From: Lachnospiraceae bacterium UBA7182
GTDB lineage: Bacteria; Bacillota; Clostridia; Lachnospirales; Lachnospiraceae
DNA: 31,015 nucleotides
Assembly (NCBI GenBank): GCA_002491115.1
Contig: DKVI01000113.1
Span: forward strand, 1 to 31,015
Reading direction: 5' to 3'
Part shown: positions 15,331 to 23,735 of the stretch, piece by piece
Layout of the letters: every line of letters begins with the position of its first letter
Position numbering within the stretch: the first letter of the stretch is position 1
Program-made: the position numbers and the translations under genes
Notes under the pieces: generated by a model
The model's input: only the letters and a program-made list of their open reading frames with translations
The model's database searches: none
Told to the model about the DNA's origin: nothing

Positions 15331-15359
15331 TTGACAAATCCATTTAAATGGTGCATAAT
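15331..15359 (+). promoter_or_regulatory. Promoter of the glnN-amt-purF operon
   Basis: TTGACA at 15331-15336, 17 bases, CATAAT at 15354-15359. Transcription should start near 15366, leaving a leader of about 160 bases before glnN that holds two terminator-like hairpins. Confidence 0.82.
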
Positions 15360-15379
15360 GCAGACTATGAAAGGCAAGG

Positions 15380-15419
15380 GCGTCTTTGAGTTACAGACTC
15401 AGAGGCGCTTTTTCTTTTT
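15380..15419 (+). terminator. First of two tandem leader terminators before glnN
   Basis: GCGTCTTTGAGT (15380-15391) pairs with ACTCAGAGGCGC (15397-15408) around a five-base loop, including G-U pairs, and is followed by TTTTTCTTTTT. It lies inside the glnN leader, so it is a likely attenuator. AGAC at 15362-15365 could pair with GTCT at 15382-15385 as a competing structure (inference). Confidence 0.75.
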
Positions 15420-15448
15420 ATTTTTAAATGGCAGACAGAAAATAAAGG

Positions 15449-15499
15449 CAAAGGCGTCTTTTTGTATGAGTACATAAGGGACGTCTTTGTTTTTATTTT
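15449..15499 (+). terminator. Second of two tandem leader terminators before glnN
   Basis: CAAAGGCGTCTTTTTGTA (15449-15466) pairs with TACATAAGGGACGTCTTTG (15471-15489) around TGAG, followed by a T-rich tract. It repeats the layout of the first hairpin (GCAGAC, AAAGGCAARGGCGTCTTT), so the leader looks like a duplicated regulatory unit. Confidence 0.75.
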
Positions 15500-15528
15500 G
15501 TCCAGAATGAAAAAGGAGTGTATGGAAT

Positions 15529-17625
15529 ATGGAAAAAGTATCTGACTATTTTGGATGTATGGTATTTGATGACAGAGTGATGAAAGCGACTTTGTCCGCT
15601 AAAGTATATCAGTCCTTGAAAAGAACGATGGATGAGGGCGTGCGGCTGGACCCGGGCGTGGCGGATGCGGTGGCGGCAGCCATGAAAGACTGGGCGGTGG
15701 CACACGGAGCTACCCATTATACCCACTGGTTCCAGCCTCTGACCGGCGTTACGGCAGAGAAACACGACAGCTTTATCTCCCCGTCACCCGACGGCGGCGT
15801 GATCATGGAGTTCTCGGGAAAAGAACTGATCAAAGGAGAACCGGATGCTTCTTCTTTCCCGTCCGGAGGATTAAGAGCTACTTTTGAGGCCAGAGGATAT
15901 ACCGCCTGGGACCCTACCTCCTATGCATTTATAAAAGGAAAGACTTTGTGCATTCCCACCGCATTCTGTTCTTACGGCGGGGAAGCGCTGGATAAGAAGA
16001 CGCCGCTTTTACGTTCCATGGAAGCTTTAAATAAGCAGGCGCTTCGTATCTTGAGACTGTTCGGCAACGATTCCGTCAAATGTGTCCGCACTTCTGTGGG
16101 ACCGGAGCAGGAATATTTCCTGATCACCAAGGAAATGTACGACCAGCGTCCGGATCTGCGCTTTACCGGAAGGACGCTTTTCGGCGCCAGATCTCCCAAA
16201 GGACAGGAGATGGACGATCATTATTTCGGCGTGATCAAGCCAAGAGTCGCGGCTTATATGGAAGAACTGAACCATGAACTGTGGAAACTGGGAATCCTGG
16301 CCAAGACAGAACATAACGAGGTGGCACCTGCGCAGCATGAGCTTGCGCCCATCTATACGACGACCAATATTGCCACAGACCACAACCAGCTTACCATGGA
16401 GATTATGCAGAAAGTGGCTGCAAAACACGGACTGGTGTGCCTGCTTCACGAAAAACCCTTCGCGGGCGTCAACGGAAGCGGCAAGCATAACAACTGGTCC
16501 ATCTCCACCGATTCCGGCGTGAACCTTTTATCGCCCGGAGAGACGCCTTACGAAAACGCGCAGTTTCTTTTATTCCTGTGCGCAGTCATTAAAGCGGTGG
16601 ACGATTATCAGGACCTTCTTCGTATCTCGGTGGCAACGGCAGGCAACGACCATCGTCTGGGAGCCAATGAAGCGCCGCCGGCTGTGGTATCGATTTTCCT
16701 GGGAGACGAGTTAAACGCGGTTCTGGAAGCGCTTGAAACCGGAGCGCCCTACAGCGGTACAGAAAAGACGCAGATGAAATTGGGAGTCAGCGTGCTGCCC
16801 AGATTCAACCGGGATACCACAGACCGCAACCGTACTTCACCTTTTGCGTTTACCGGCAACAAGTTTGAATTTCGTATGCTGGGTTCTTCCAACAGTATTG
16901 CCTGCGCCAATATTATGCTTAACAGCGCGGTGGCGGAAAGCCTGAAGATCTATGCGGACCGCCTGGAAAAAGCAGAAGATTTTGAGACTGCGCTTCATGA
17001 TATGATCTGCAAGACGATTAAGGATCACAAACATATTATTTTTAACGGAAACGGATATGACGATACATGGATTAAGGAAGCCACAGAAAACCGCGGCCTT
17101 TTGAACTACCGCACCACGCCGGACTGTATGCCGCATCTGCTGGATAAGAAAAATGTGGATATGCTGACTTCCCATAAAGTATTCTCCGAGACCGAGTTAA
17201 AATCCAGATGCGATATCATGCTGGAAAATTACTGCAAGGCCGTGCTGATCGAGGCTAACACCATGATCGATATGGCGAGAACCCAGATCGCTCCGGCTAT
17301 TGAGGAATACACCCTGAAACTGGCGCAGACGGCGGCGGCGAAAAAGGCGCTGGATGTAAGTCTTGGCTGCGGTTACGAGAGCGGGCTGGTCAAGAAACTT
17401 TCCGGACTGACCGACAGGATTGCCGTAAAGGTAACGGAACTGGAAGACGCGGTGACGGCGCTTCATACAGCGGAGGACATTATCGAGGAATCTTACGCGA
17501 TCCGGGATACCCTGCTTCCCAAGATGGGAGAATTAAGGCTCGCCTGCGACGAAGCCGAGACGATGACCGCCAAAGATTACTGGCCGTTCCCGACTTACGG
17601 GGACCTGCTTTTCGGCGTACGCTAG
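15529..17625 (+). CDS. glnN: Glutamine synthetase type III
   Basis: The 698-residue length and layout fit GS-III, the dodecameric enzyme of anaerobes and cyanobacteria that makes glutamine from glutamate, ammonia and ATP. GS-III motifs are intact: EKHDSFISP (about 78-85), GGLRATFEARGYTAWDPTS, GPEQEYF (191-197), KTEHNEVAPAQHE (259-271) and VNGSGKHNNWS (314-324). This is probably the main active GS of the region, since the GS-I-like protein in the divergent operon has lost catalytic residues. AAGGAG at 15513-15518 lies 10 bases before the ATG. It is preceded by two leader terminators and followed after 34 bases by amt, so nitrogen control probably acts on the leader. Confidence 0.96.
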   Translation: MEKVSDYFGCMVFDDRVMKATLSAKVYQSLKRTMDEGVRLDPGVADAVAAAMKDWAVAHGATHYTHWFQPLTGVTAEKHDSFISPSPDGGVIMEFSGKELIKGEPDASSFPSGGLRATFEARGYTAWDPTSYAFIKGKTLCIPTAFCSYGGEALDKKTPLLRSMEALNKQALRILRLFGNDSVKCVRTSVGPEQEYFLITKEMYDQRPDLRFTGRTLFGARSPKGQEMDDHYFGVIKPRVAAYMEELNHELWKLGILAKTEHNEVAPAQHELAPIYTTTNIATDHNQLTMEIMQKVAAKHGLVCLLHEKPFAGVNGSGKHNNWSISTDSGVNLLSPGETPYENAQFLLFLCAVIKAVDDYQDLLRISVATAGNDHRLGANEAPPAVVSIFLGDELNAVLEALETGAPYSGTEKTQMKLGVSVLPRFNRDTTDRNRTSPFAFTGNKFEFRMLGSSNSIACANIMLNSAVAESLKIYADRLEKAEDFETALHDMICKTIKDHKHIIFNGNGYDDTWIKEATENRGLLNYRTTPDCMPHLLDKKNVDMLTSHKVFSETELKSRCDIMLENYCKAVLIEANTMIDMARTQIAPAIEEYTLKLAQTAAAKKALDVSLGCGYESGLVKKLSGLTDRIAVKVTELEDAVTALHTAEDIIEESYAIRDTLLPKMGELRLACDEAETMTAKDYWPFPTYGDLLFGVR

Positions 17626-17659
17626 ACCCGGAGACTTTAACTTATTTAGGAGAATGAAA

Positions 17660-19414
17660 ATGTCAATTGAGGAGATTACAGAACTTATCAATGAGGCGGT
17701 CACAGGCGAAGTATTCGGCGTCTGGTTCCTGATCGGAGCCGCTCTGGTATTTTTCATGCAGGCAGGTTTTGCCATGGTGGAGACAGGATTCACCCGGGCG
17801 AAAAATGCCGGAAATATCATTATGAAAAACCTGATGGATTTTTGCATCGGGACAGTTGTATTTATCTTGCTTGGTTTCAGTTTGATGATGGCGGAAGATT
17901 ACGCCTTTGGATTTATCGGGATACCCAATCTGAAGATTTTTACAGACTTTGGCGGGTTTATTGAGGGAAATGCTTCCAGCTTTGTATTCAATCTGGTGTT
18001 TTGTGCCACGGCGGCGACGATTGTGTCCGGTTCCATGGCGGAGAGGACAAAATTTATATCCTACTGTATTTATTCAGGCGTGATCTCGTTGTTCGTATAT
18101 CCTGTGGAAGCAGGATGGGTATGGAATTCGCAGGGATGGCTGGCACAGATGGGATTTCATGATTTCGCGGGTTCCGCGGCCATCCATTCCGTGGGCGGCA
18201 TCACCGCCCTGATCGGCGCGATGATGGTCGGTCCCCGTCTTGGAAAATATGTAAAAGACGCAGAAGGAACGGTTAAAAAAGTCAACGCCATTCCGGGACA
18301 TTCGATTACGTTAGGCGCGCTGGGTTGCTTTATCCTGTGGTTTGGATGGTATGGTTTTAACGGCGCGGCGGCCTGGGACGGAACTTCCCTTGCGTCGATC
18401 TTTTTAACCACCACCATCGCGCCGGCAGTGGCGACCTGCACTACCATGGTCTATACATGGATCAAAAACGGCAAACCGGATGTGTCCATGTGCCTGAACG
18501 CGTCTTTGGCAGGTCTGGTGGGGATCACCGCGGGCTGCGACGCGCTGAATGCGCTTGGTTCACTGATTGTAGGTGTTGTTTCCGGTATTCTGGTCGTAGT
18601 TGTAGTTGAGTTCCTTGATCTGAAGCTTCATATTGACGACCCGGTCGGTGCGGTGGGTGTACACTTTGCCAACGGCGTCTGGGGAACGCTGGCGGTGGGT
18701 CTTCTGGCAGATCCTCTGGCTCCGGCGGGCCTGGAAGGCCTGTTATACACAGGAAATGCAAGGCTTTTAGGCGTGCAGGCGATGGGAATCGCTGCCATTT
18801 TGATCTGGACAGCCGTACTGATGACCATCGTTTTTGCAGTCATTAAGAAAACGGTAGGGCTTCGCGTATCGCCGGAAGAAGAAGTCAAAGGTCTGGACAG
18901 CACGGAACACGGACTTCCCAGCGCCTATGCGGATTTTGTACCCGCAGTGGAAAGCCTGGACTACGGCGTATGGGAAGAAGCCACTCCGGTTGCCGGAGAT
19001 ACGCCGGTGGCGGAGGCCGTTCCGGTGAAAAAAGTGCCTGCATTCGAGGAAGGCGTGCCGAAGTTTACCAAGGTGGAAATCGTCTGTAAAGAGTCCAGAT
19101 TTGAATCGCTGAAAACCGCGATGCTGAACATCGGGATCACCGGCATGACCGTCTCTCATGTGTTAGGCTGCGGCATACAGAAAGGAAAACCGGAGTACTA
19201 CCGCGGCGTTCAGGTAGAACCCAGCCTGCTGCCGAAGATCCAGGTGGACATTGTAGTCAGCAAAGTTCCCGTCCGGACCGTGGTCGAGACGGCCAAAAAA
19301 GTGCTGTACACCGGCCATATCGGGGACGGAAAAATCTTCGTATATGATGTGGAAAATGTAGTAAAGGTCCGCACCGGCGAGGAAGGCTATGACGCCCTGC
19401 AGGACGTAGAATAA
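17660..19414 (+). CDS. amt: Ammonium transporter fused to a PII signalling domain
   Basis: The protein has 584 residues. The first 420 or so are a standard Amt channel with about eleven membrane segments, including FMQAGFAMVETGFTRAKN, DFAGSAAIHSVGG, GWYGFNGA and DDPVGAVGVHFANGVWG (family His residues included). A Pro/Val-rich linker leads to a PII (GlnB/GlnK) domain at about 468-584: KVEIVCKESRFESLKTAM, a T-loop around KGKPEYYRG, and HIGDGKIFVYDVENVVKVRTGE. In most bacteria a separate GlnK blocks the Amt pore according to 2-oxoglutarate and ATP/ADP; fusion makes this regulator permanent. ATG 17660 is preferred to 17654 because AGGAG at 17648-17652 lies 7 bases before the former and only 1 before the latter. 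Confidence 0.94.
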   Translation: MSIEEITELINEAVTGEVFGVWFLIGAALVFFMQAGFAMVETGFTRAKNAGNIIMKNLMDFCIGTVVFILLGFSLMMAEDYAFGFIGIPNLKIFTDFGGFIEGNASSFVFNLVFCATAATIVSGSMAERTKFISYCIYSGVISLFVYPVEAGWVWNSQGWLAQMGFHDFAGSAAIHSVGGITALIGAMMVGPRLGKYVKDAEGTVKKVNAIPGHSITLGALGCFILWFGWYGFNGAAAWDGTSLASIFLTTTIAPAVATCTTMVYTWIKNGKPDVSMCLNASLAGLVGITAGCDALNALGSLIVGVVSGILVVVVVEFLDLKLHIDDPVGAVGVHFANGVWGTLAVGLLADPLAPAGLEGLLYTGNARLLGVQAMGIAAILIWTAVLMTIVFAVIKKTVGLRVSPEEEVKGLDSTEHGLPSAYADFVPAVESLDYGVWEEATPVAGDTPVAEAVPVKKVPAFEEGVPKFTKVEIVCKESRFESLKTAMLNIGITGMTVSHVLGCGIQKGKPEYYRGVQVEPSLLPKIQVDIVVSKVPVRTVVETAKKVLYTGHIGDGKIFVYDVENVVKVRTGEEGYDALQDVE

Positions 19415-19441
19415 AACAAAAACGATCACAGGAGTTTTAAA

Positions 19442-20887
19442 ATGGATTTGCACGAAGAATGCGGAGTATTTGGAGTGATCAGCCCCCAGGCCACAGATGT
19501 GGCGGGGGCTGTATATTATGGATTATATGCCCTTCAGCACAGAGGGCAGGAAAGCTGCGGCATCGTGATCAATGACGATGGCGTATTTTCGTCTCATAAA
19601 GACCTGGGGCTGGTAAGCGAAGTATTTACAGCAGACACGCTTTCCAGGCTGCCTGCGGGAAATATGGCGGTGGGGCATGCGCGCTATGGGACCACGGGCG
19701 GCACCGACCGGAATAACTGTCAGCCCATCGAGGTCAATCATCAGAAAGGGAAGATGGCACTGGCCCACAACGGGAATTTAAGCAACGCGGCAGCGCTGCG
19801 CAATGAGCTGGAATTGTCCGGCGCTATTTTTCATACCACAAGCGATACAGAGATCATCGCCTATATTGTAACCCGGGAGCGGCTTCGGACTTCATCCATC
19901 GAAGACGCTTTAAGCGCCGCCATGGATTCACTGGACGGCGCTTATTCTCTTGTTCTGATGTCGGCGCAAAAACTGATCTGCGCCAGAGATCCCTATGGAT
20001 TCCGCCCCCTGTGCTATGGAAAGACGCCCGACGGGATGTATGTGGTCGCTTCCGAAAGCTGCGCCTTAAAAGCGATCGGAGCGGATTTCATTCGCGACCT
20101 GGAACCCGGAGAGATCCTGGTATTTAACCAGGAAGGCATCGTTTCCAGAAAGGAGCATTGTAATAAGAAAGAAAAGAAACTTTGTATCTTTGAATATATC
20201 TATTTTGCCAGACCGGATTCCGTGATCGACGGCGTATCGGTTCATGAAGCACGGGTCCGGGCGGGAAAGATCCTTGCAGGAGAGTGTCCGGCTTTGGCGG
20301 ATCTGGTCATCGGCGTCCCCGACTCCGGGCTGGACGCCGCGCTGGGATTCAGTATGGAATCAGGGATTCCTTACGGAATCGGACTGATTAAAAACAAATA
20401 TATCGGCAGGACCTTTATTTCGCCCGGCCAGAACACACGGCTGGATCAGGTACGGATTAAGCTAAGCGCGATAGAAGAAAGCGTAAAGGATAAGCGGGTC
20501 GTCCTGATCGACGATTCCATTGTAAGAGGAACCACCAGCGGACGTATCGTCAAACTGTTAAAAGAGGCGGGCGCCAGGGAGATACATATGCGGGTTTCTT
20601 CGCCTCCTTTTATGCATCCCTGCTATTATGGTACGGACATTGATTCCGAAGAAAATCTGATCGCCTGCCATTACAGCGTGGAGGAAACCGCCCGGATCAT
20701 AGGCGCCGACAGTCTGGGCTATCTGCCGGCCGGCAAGCTGGGCGCGCTGATCGGAAGCGGATGCCGCGGCTACTGCAGCGCCTGTTTTGACGGAAAATAT
20801 CCCACATCTGTCCCCACCGATACAAGAAAGGACCGGTTCGAGAGAAAACTTTCTGAGAAAGGAATTGGAAAATCTGTAGATAATTAA
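19442..20887 (+). CDS. purF: Amidophosphoribosyltransferase
   Basis: The 481-residue protein catalyses the first step of purine synthesis, moving the amide of glutamine onto PRPP. The N-terminal class II amidotransferase starts MDLHEECGVFG, with Cys7 exposed after propeptide removal, followed by HARYGTTG and AHNGNLSN. The C-terminal phosphoribosyltransferase has the PRPP motif VVLIDDSIVRGTTSGR. Cysteines in CIFEYIYFARPDS, HPCYYG and CRGYCSACFDGKYP fit the [4Fe-4S] cluster of Bacillus-type PurF. AGGAG at 19430-19434 lies 7 bases before the ATG and the gene starts 27 bases after amt, so this glutamine-consuming enzyme is probably co-transcribed with glutamine synthesis. No other pur genes are present in the window. 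Confidence 0.93.
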   Translation: MDLHEECGVFGVISPQATDVAGAVYYGLYALQHRGQESCGIVINDDGVFSSHKDLGLVSEVFTADTLSRLPAGNMAVGHARYGTTGGTDRNNCQPIEVNHQKGKMALAHNGNLSNAAALRNELELSGAIFHTTSDTEIIAYIVTRERLRTSSIEDALSAAMDSLDGAYSLVLMSAQKLICARDPYGFRPLCYGKTPDGMYVVASESCALKAIGADFIRDLEPGEILVFNQEGIVSRKEHCNKKEKKLCIFEYIYFARPDSVIDGVSVHEARVRAGKILAGECPALADLVIGVPDSGLDAALGFSMESGIPYGIGLIKNKYIGRTFISPGQNTRLDQVRIKLSAIEESVKDKRVVLIDDSIVRGTTSGRIVKLLKEAGAREIHMRVSSPPFMHPCYYGTDIDSEENLIACHYSVEETARIIGADSLGYLPAGKLGALIGSGCRGYCSACFDGKYPTSVPTDTRKDRFERKLSEKGIGKSVDN

Positions 20888-20942
20888 AGCCTTTGTGGCA
20901 AGAAAATGCAAATTTTGTTGAAACAGATAAAAAATAACCGTC

Positions 20943-20959
20943 AGAATCAACAAGAATCA
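20943..20959 (+). repeat. Direct repeat AGAATCA with 10-base period upstream of the symporter gene
   Basis: AGAATCA occurs at 20943-20949 and 20953-20959, one helical turn apart, about 110 bases before the GPH symporter start. Such spacing is common for AraC-family sites. The role is speculative. Confidence 0.35.
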
Positions 20960-21066
20960 TATAGCGATCCGGTAAAAAAATGTGTAATGTTTATTCATAA
21001 ATATTTTTCTGCTGCTTCATAAAACATCCTCATTTCACCTTTTGATAAAAACAAGAGGAGGTACTT

Positions 21067-22476
21067 ATGGACAGAAAAATAGAAGTGGATAAAAACGGGG
21101 CTGTTACACAGGCGGATACAGGGAAATTGACGCTGTTCACAAAAGTGGCCTATGGCTGCGGGGATACGGCATGTAATATAGTGTTTGGTATGATCAGTAC
21201 TTTGCTGACGCTGTTTTATACAGACTATGTGGGCATCCCGGCCATTACAGTAGGTATGGTTATGCTGATCTCCCGTATATTTGACGGGTCGTCGGATCTG
21301 ATCATGGGCTTTATCACGGAAAGGACAAAGTCCAGATGGGGGCATGCCCGTCCATGGATTCTGTGGATGGCAGTACCTTATGCGCTATCAGCAGTTTCAC
21401 TGTTCACCGTACCGCAGACCAATGAGACCGTTCAGTTCTGGTATATATTTGTGACCTATAATTTGACGACAACCATACTGTATACAGCGATCAATGTACC
21501 TTACGGGACTTTATCTACAAAGATGACGCGCAGTTCCAGGGAAAGAGATTTGCTCTCTGTTTTCCGAATGTCCATGGCGCCGGTGGGGCGTATCATTGCA
21601 GTAACATTTACCATGCCCGTTGTAAAGCTTTTCGGAGATAATCAATCCGCATGGGTAAAAGCGATGTCCATGTGGGCGCTGCTGGCGGTCATCATGCTGT
21701 TTATCTGCTTTTGGAAATGTGAAGAAAAAGTATATATTGAGGCTGCAAAAAAAGAGAAGACCCCTTTACTAAAGAGCATAAAGGCATTGGGTACGAATCA
21801 GTATTTCTGGGCCTCCCTGATACTTTGGACGGTAACCTGCGTACACGGTACTCTGGTAGGGACGGATCTTCCTTATTACTGCAAATATATCTTTGGGAAT
21901 GACAGTTGGATGTACAGCGTTATGTATCTGGCGGAAGCAGGTACGCTGATTGTGGGCGCTATGCTCTGTCCGCTTCTGTTAAAAAAGATGAGCAAACGGG
22001 ATCTGTCTTTGGCGGGCTGTGTGATAGCCGTTGCCGCGCATGCGCTGTTCTTGATAAACCCGTACAGCTATGCATGGGCATTGGGAACAAGTATCATACG
22101 CGCACTGGGAGAGGCGCCATTGACAGCAGTTGTATTCGGCATGATGGGGGACGTGGTCGAATTTGGCCAGTGGAAATCGCATGTGCGCCAGGAAAGCCTG
22201 ATATTTGGAGGCGGAAGTCTTGGATTCAAGATTGGTACAGGTATTACAAGTGCAATCGTTACAAGCCTTCTGACTTACAGCGGATATATAAGCTCAGCGA
22301 ATGAGGCGGTGGTGCAGCCGGAATCAAGTATACAGATGATCTTAAATATCTACAAGTTCGGGCCGATCCTGATCTGGCTGATCGCGGTGGTTACACTGGT
22401 ATTCTATCAGTTGGACAAAAAATACCCAGCTATTATGAAAGAATTACAGGAACGTGAGGCAAGAGGAGAGATGTAG
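21067..22476 (+). CDS. GPH-family (glycoside/pentoside/hexuronide) MFS cation symporter
   Basis: The 469-residue, about 12-segment membrane protein belongs to the MelB/XynP-type GPH family. Signature pieces are KVAYGCGDTACNIVFG at the start of helix 1, LISRIFDGSSDLIMG with the cation-site Asp, ERTKSRWGHARPWILW in the first cytoplasmic loop, and GMMGDVVEFGQWKSH in the second half. The substrate cannot be read from sequence; the neighbours suggest inositol, a keto-inositol or a hexuronate. AGGAGG at 21056-21061 fixes the start. It faces the AraC gene across a shared terminator and lies outside the main catabolic operon. Confidence 0.9.
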   Translation: MDRKIEVDKNGAVTQADTGKLTLFTKVAYGCGDTACNIVFGMISTLLTLFYTDYVGIPAITVGMVMLISRIFDGSSDLIMGFITERTKSRWGHARPWILWMAVPYALSAVSLFTVPQTNETVQFWYIFVTYNLTTTILYTAINVPYGTLSTKMTRSSRERDLLSVFRMSMAPVGRIIAVTFTMPVVKLFGDNQSAWVKAMSMWALLAVIMLFICFWKCEEKVYIEAAKKEKTPLLKSIKALGTNQYFWASLILWTVTCVHGTLVGTDLPYYCKYIFGNDSWMYSVMYLAEAGTLIVGAMLCPLLLKKMSKRDLSLAGCVIAVAAHALFLINPYSYAWALGTSIIRALGEAPLTAVVFGMMGDVVEFGQWKSHVRQESLIFGGGSLGFKIGTGITSAIVTSLLTYSGYISSANEAVVQPESSIQMILNIYKFGPILIWLIAVVTLVFYQLDKKYPAIMKELQEREARGEM

Positions 22477-22511
22477 GGCGGTTTTATGCTGTAAAGTTCG
22501 TTTCTCTTTAA

Positions 22512-22561
22512 AAACACCGGAAGACCCTGGTTTTTGCAAGGGCTTTCCGGTGTTTGTTTTT
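22512..22561. terminator. Bidirectional intrinsic terminator between convergent genes
   Basis: AAACACCGGAA (22512-22522) pairs with TTCCGGTGTTT (22545-22555), and the inner CCT/AGG extends the stem. T-runs follow on the plus strand (TGTTTTT) and A-runs precede it, so it can end both the symporter and the AraC transcripts. Confidence 0.88.
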
Positions 22562-22594
22562 CATGGACATATATCATCCTTCTAACATATTATC

Positions 22595-23473
22595 TTATTT
22601 TTTTCCGGGTTTTTTATTCGTATAGTTCTTACGGTATTCACTTGGAGACATCTGAACATATTTTGCAAACATGGAGTTAAAATGACTTAGATTGTTATAG
22701 CCTACCATTGAAGCGATCGTAGTGATGGAATACTCTGTATGAATCAGGAGGCTTTGTGCTTCGCCGATCCGGCGATGTAAAATATACTGAATGGGGGAAA
22801 AACCTATGTTATCTTTAAATACATGAGCCACATAATAAGGGTTGATATGCAGTGCCTCTCCAATGGTTTTCAGCGTCAGATCTTCGTTATAATGTGTGTC
22901 AATATACCGCTTGATTTCTTTACTTAAAAGATTTGCCTTTTTGTCCATATGATCCGGCTCGGTTCTTGACCTTAATGCGATCTCGTATACTAATGTCAAG
23001 ATACCGCAGGCAATATAGGAACAGGTTTCTACGGTCTGTTCTGTGTCAGAGGCCAGGAGCGTATATACGATGCTGAACAGGTTCTCCAGCATATCGCTGT
23101 ATTCAAGAGCCTGTATATGGGGGCATGCGTCCTTTCTGGCGAGGCAGTTCTTTGGAAGTCCTGTGATCTTTACATCTGTCAGGGTCAGGCAGTATGTATT
23201 TAAGTTCTGGCAGTGTTCAGGGACATCATCATGCAGGACGCCTTCATTACAGATAATAATATCTCCTGTCTGAAGGGGATATTTTTTTTCTTCCACAATA
23301 TAAAATCCCGTACCGCTCCTGACGAACAAAATCTCCAATTTGTCTTCATGGCTGTGAAGCAGTCTTGGATGCGCTCTAAAATGGGAGTCTATCTTGCTTA
23401 CGGAAATCAGCTTTGGAAGGGCGTAGTCTTCAAAGATGGATGAAACTTCATGTTTTATAAAGCATTGTATCAT
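22595..23473 (-). CDS. AraC-family transcriptional regulator with cupin sensor domain
   Basis: The protein has 292 residues. The N-terminal half is a cupin sensor (RLLHSHEDKLEILFVRSGTG, YPLQTGDIIICNEGVLHD) that would bind the inducer. The C-terminal hundred residues are two AraC helix-turn-helix units: IKRYIDTHYNEDLTLKTIGE with INPYYVAHVFKDNIGFSPIQ, then ITTIASMVGYNNLSHFNSMF and the family end SPSEYRK. It reads away from the IolO-like gene and toward the symporter, and is the natural activator of both transcripts. The minus-strand ribosome-binding site is AAGGAGG just before the ATG. The main operon promoter has a good -10 but no -35, as expected for activator dependence. Confidence 0.92.
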   Translation of the reverse strand: MIQCFIKHEVSSIFEDYALPKLISVSKIDSHFRAHPRLLHSHEDKLEILFVRSGTGFYIVEEKKYPLQTGDIIICNEGVLHDDVPEHCQNLNTYCLTLTDVKITGLPKNCLARKDACPHIQALEYSDMLENLFSIVYTLLASDTEQTVETCSYIACGILTLVYEIALRSRTEPDHMDKKANLLSKEIKRYIDTHYNEDLTLKTIGEALHINPYYVAHVFKDNIGFSPIQYILHRRIGEAQSLLIHTEYSITTIASMVGYNNLSHFNSMFAKYVQMSPSEYRKNYTNKKPGKK

Positions 23474-23524
23474 GGAACTGCCTCCTTAAAATATTACCAG
23501 AACAACGGCGTTTCAGGTGCTTTT

Positions 23525-23553
23525 ATTTTATATTTTTATGAAGAAAAAGTAAA
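23525..23553 (-). promoter_or_regulatory. Putative promoter of the AraC gene
   Basis: Read on the minus strand: TTTACT (23548-23553), 17 bases, TAAAAT (23525-23530). Confidence 0.45.
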
Positions 23554-23563
23554 GGAATGTTAT

Positions 23564-23575
23564 TTTGTTAACAAA
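23564..23575. promoter_or_regulatory. Perfect palindrome TTTGTTAACAAA in the divergent control region
   Basis: A 12-base perfect palindrome lies 11 bases upstream of the AraC gene's -35 box, between the two divergent genes. It could be an operator for an unknown dimeric regulator; a chance AT-rich palindrome is possible. Confidence 0.35.
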
Positions 23576-23667
23576 TATGACAATATACATTAAAAATGAA
23601 AAGAAAAAATGTGAAAAACTGCCTGTTTTCAGACAAGAAAATTAAAGCAGATAAACGGGATAAAATC

Positions 23668-23673
23668 TATAAT
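23668..23673 (+). promoter_or_regulatory. -10 box of the inositol-type operon, lacking a -35
   Basis: TATAAT at 23668-23673 has no recognisable -35 hexamer 16-18 bases upstream. An inverted repeat (GAAAAAC at 23613-23619, GTTTTC at 23625-23630) lies about 40-55 bases upstream of the box, where an AraC-type activator might bind. Confidence 0.45.
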
Positions 23674-23735
23674 GTGTGTAAGGTGAGATGAGGAACAAGA
23701 TGGTAGAAGAAAGCAGATAAAGGAGGTATATTCCA

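Noticed and set aside
17654..17659. ATG at 17654 as the amt start
   Set aside because: The AGGAG ends one base before it; the in-frame ATG at 17660 has proper spacing.
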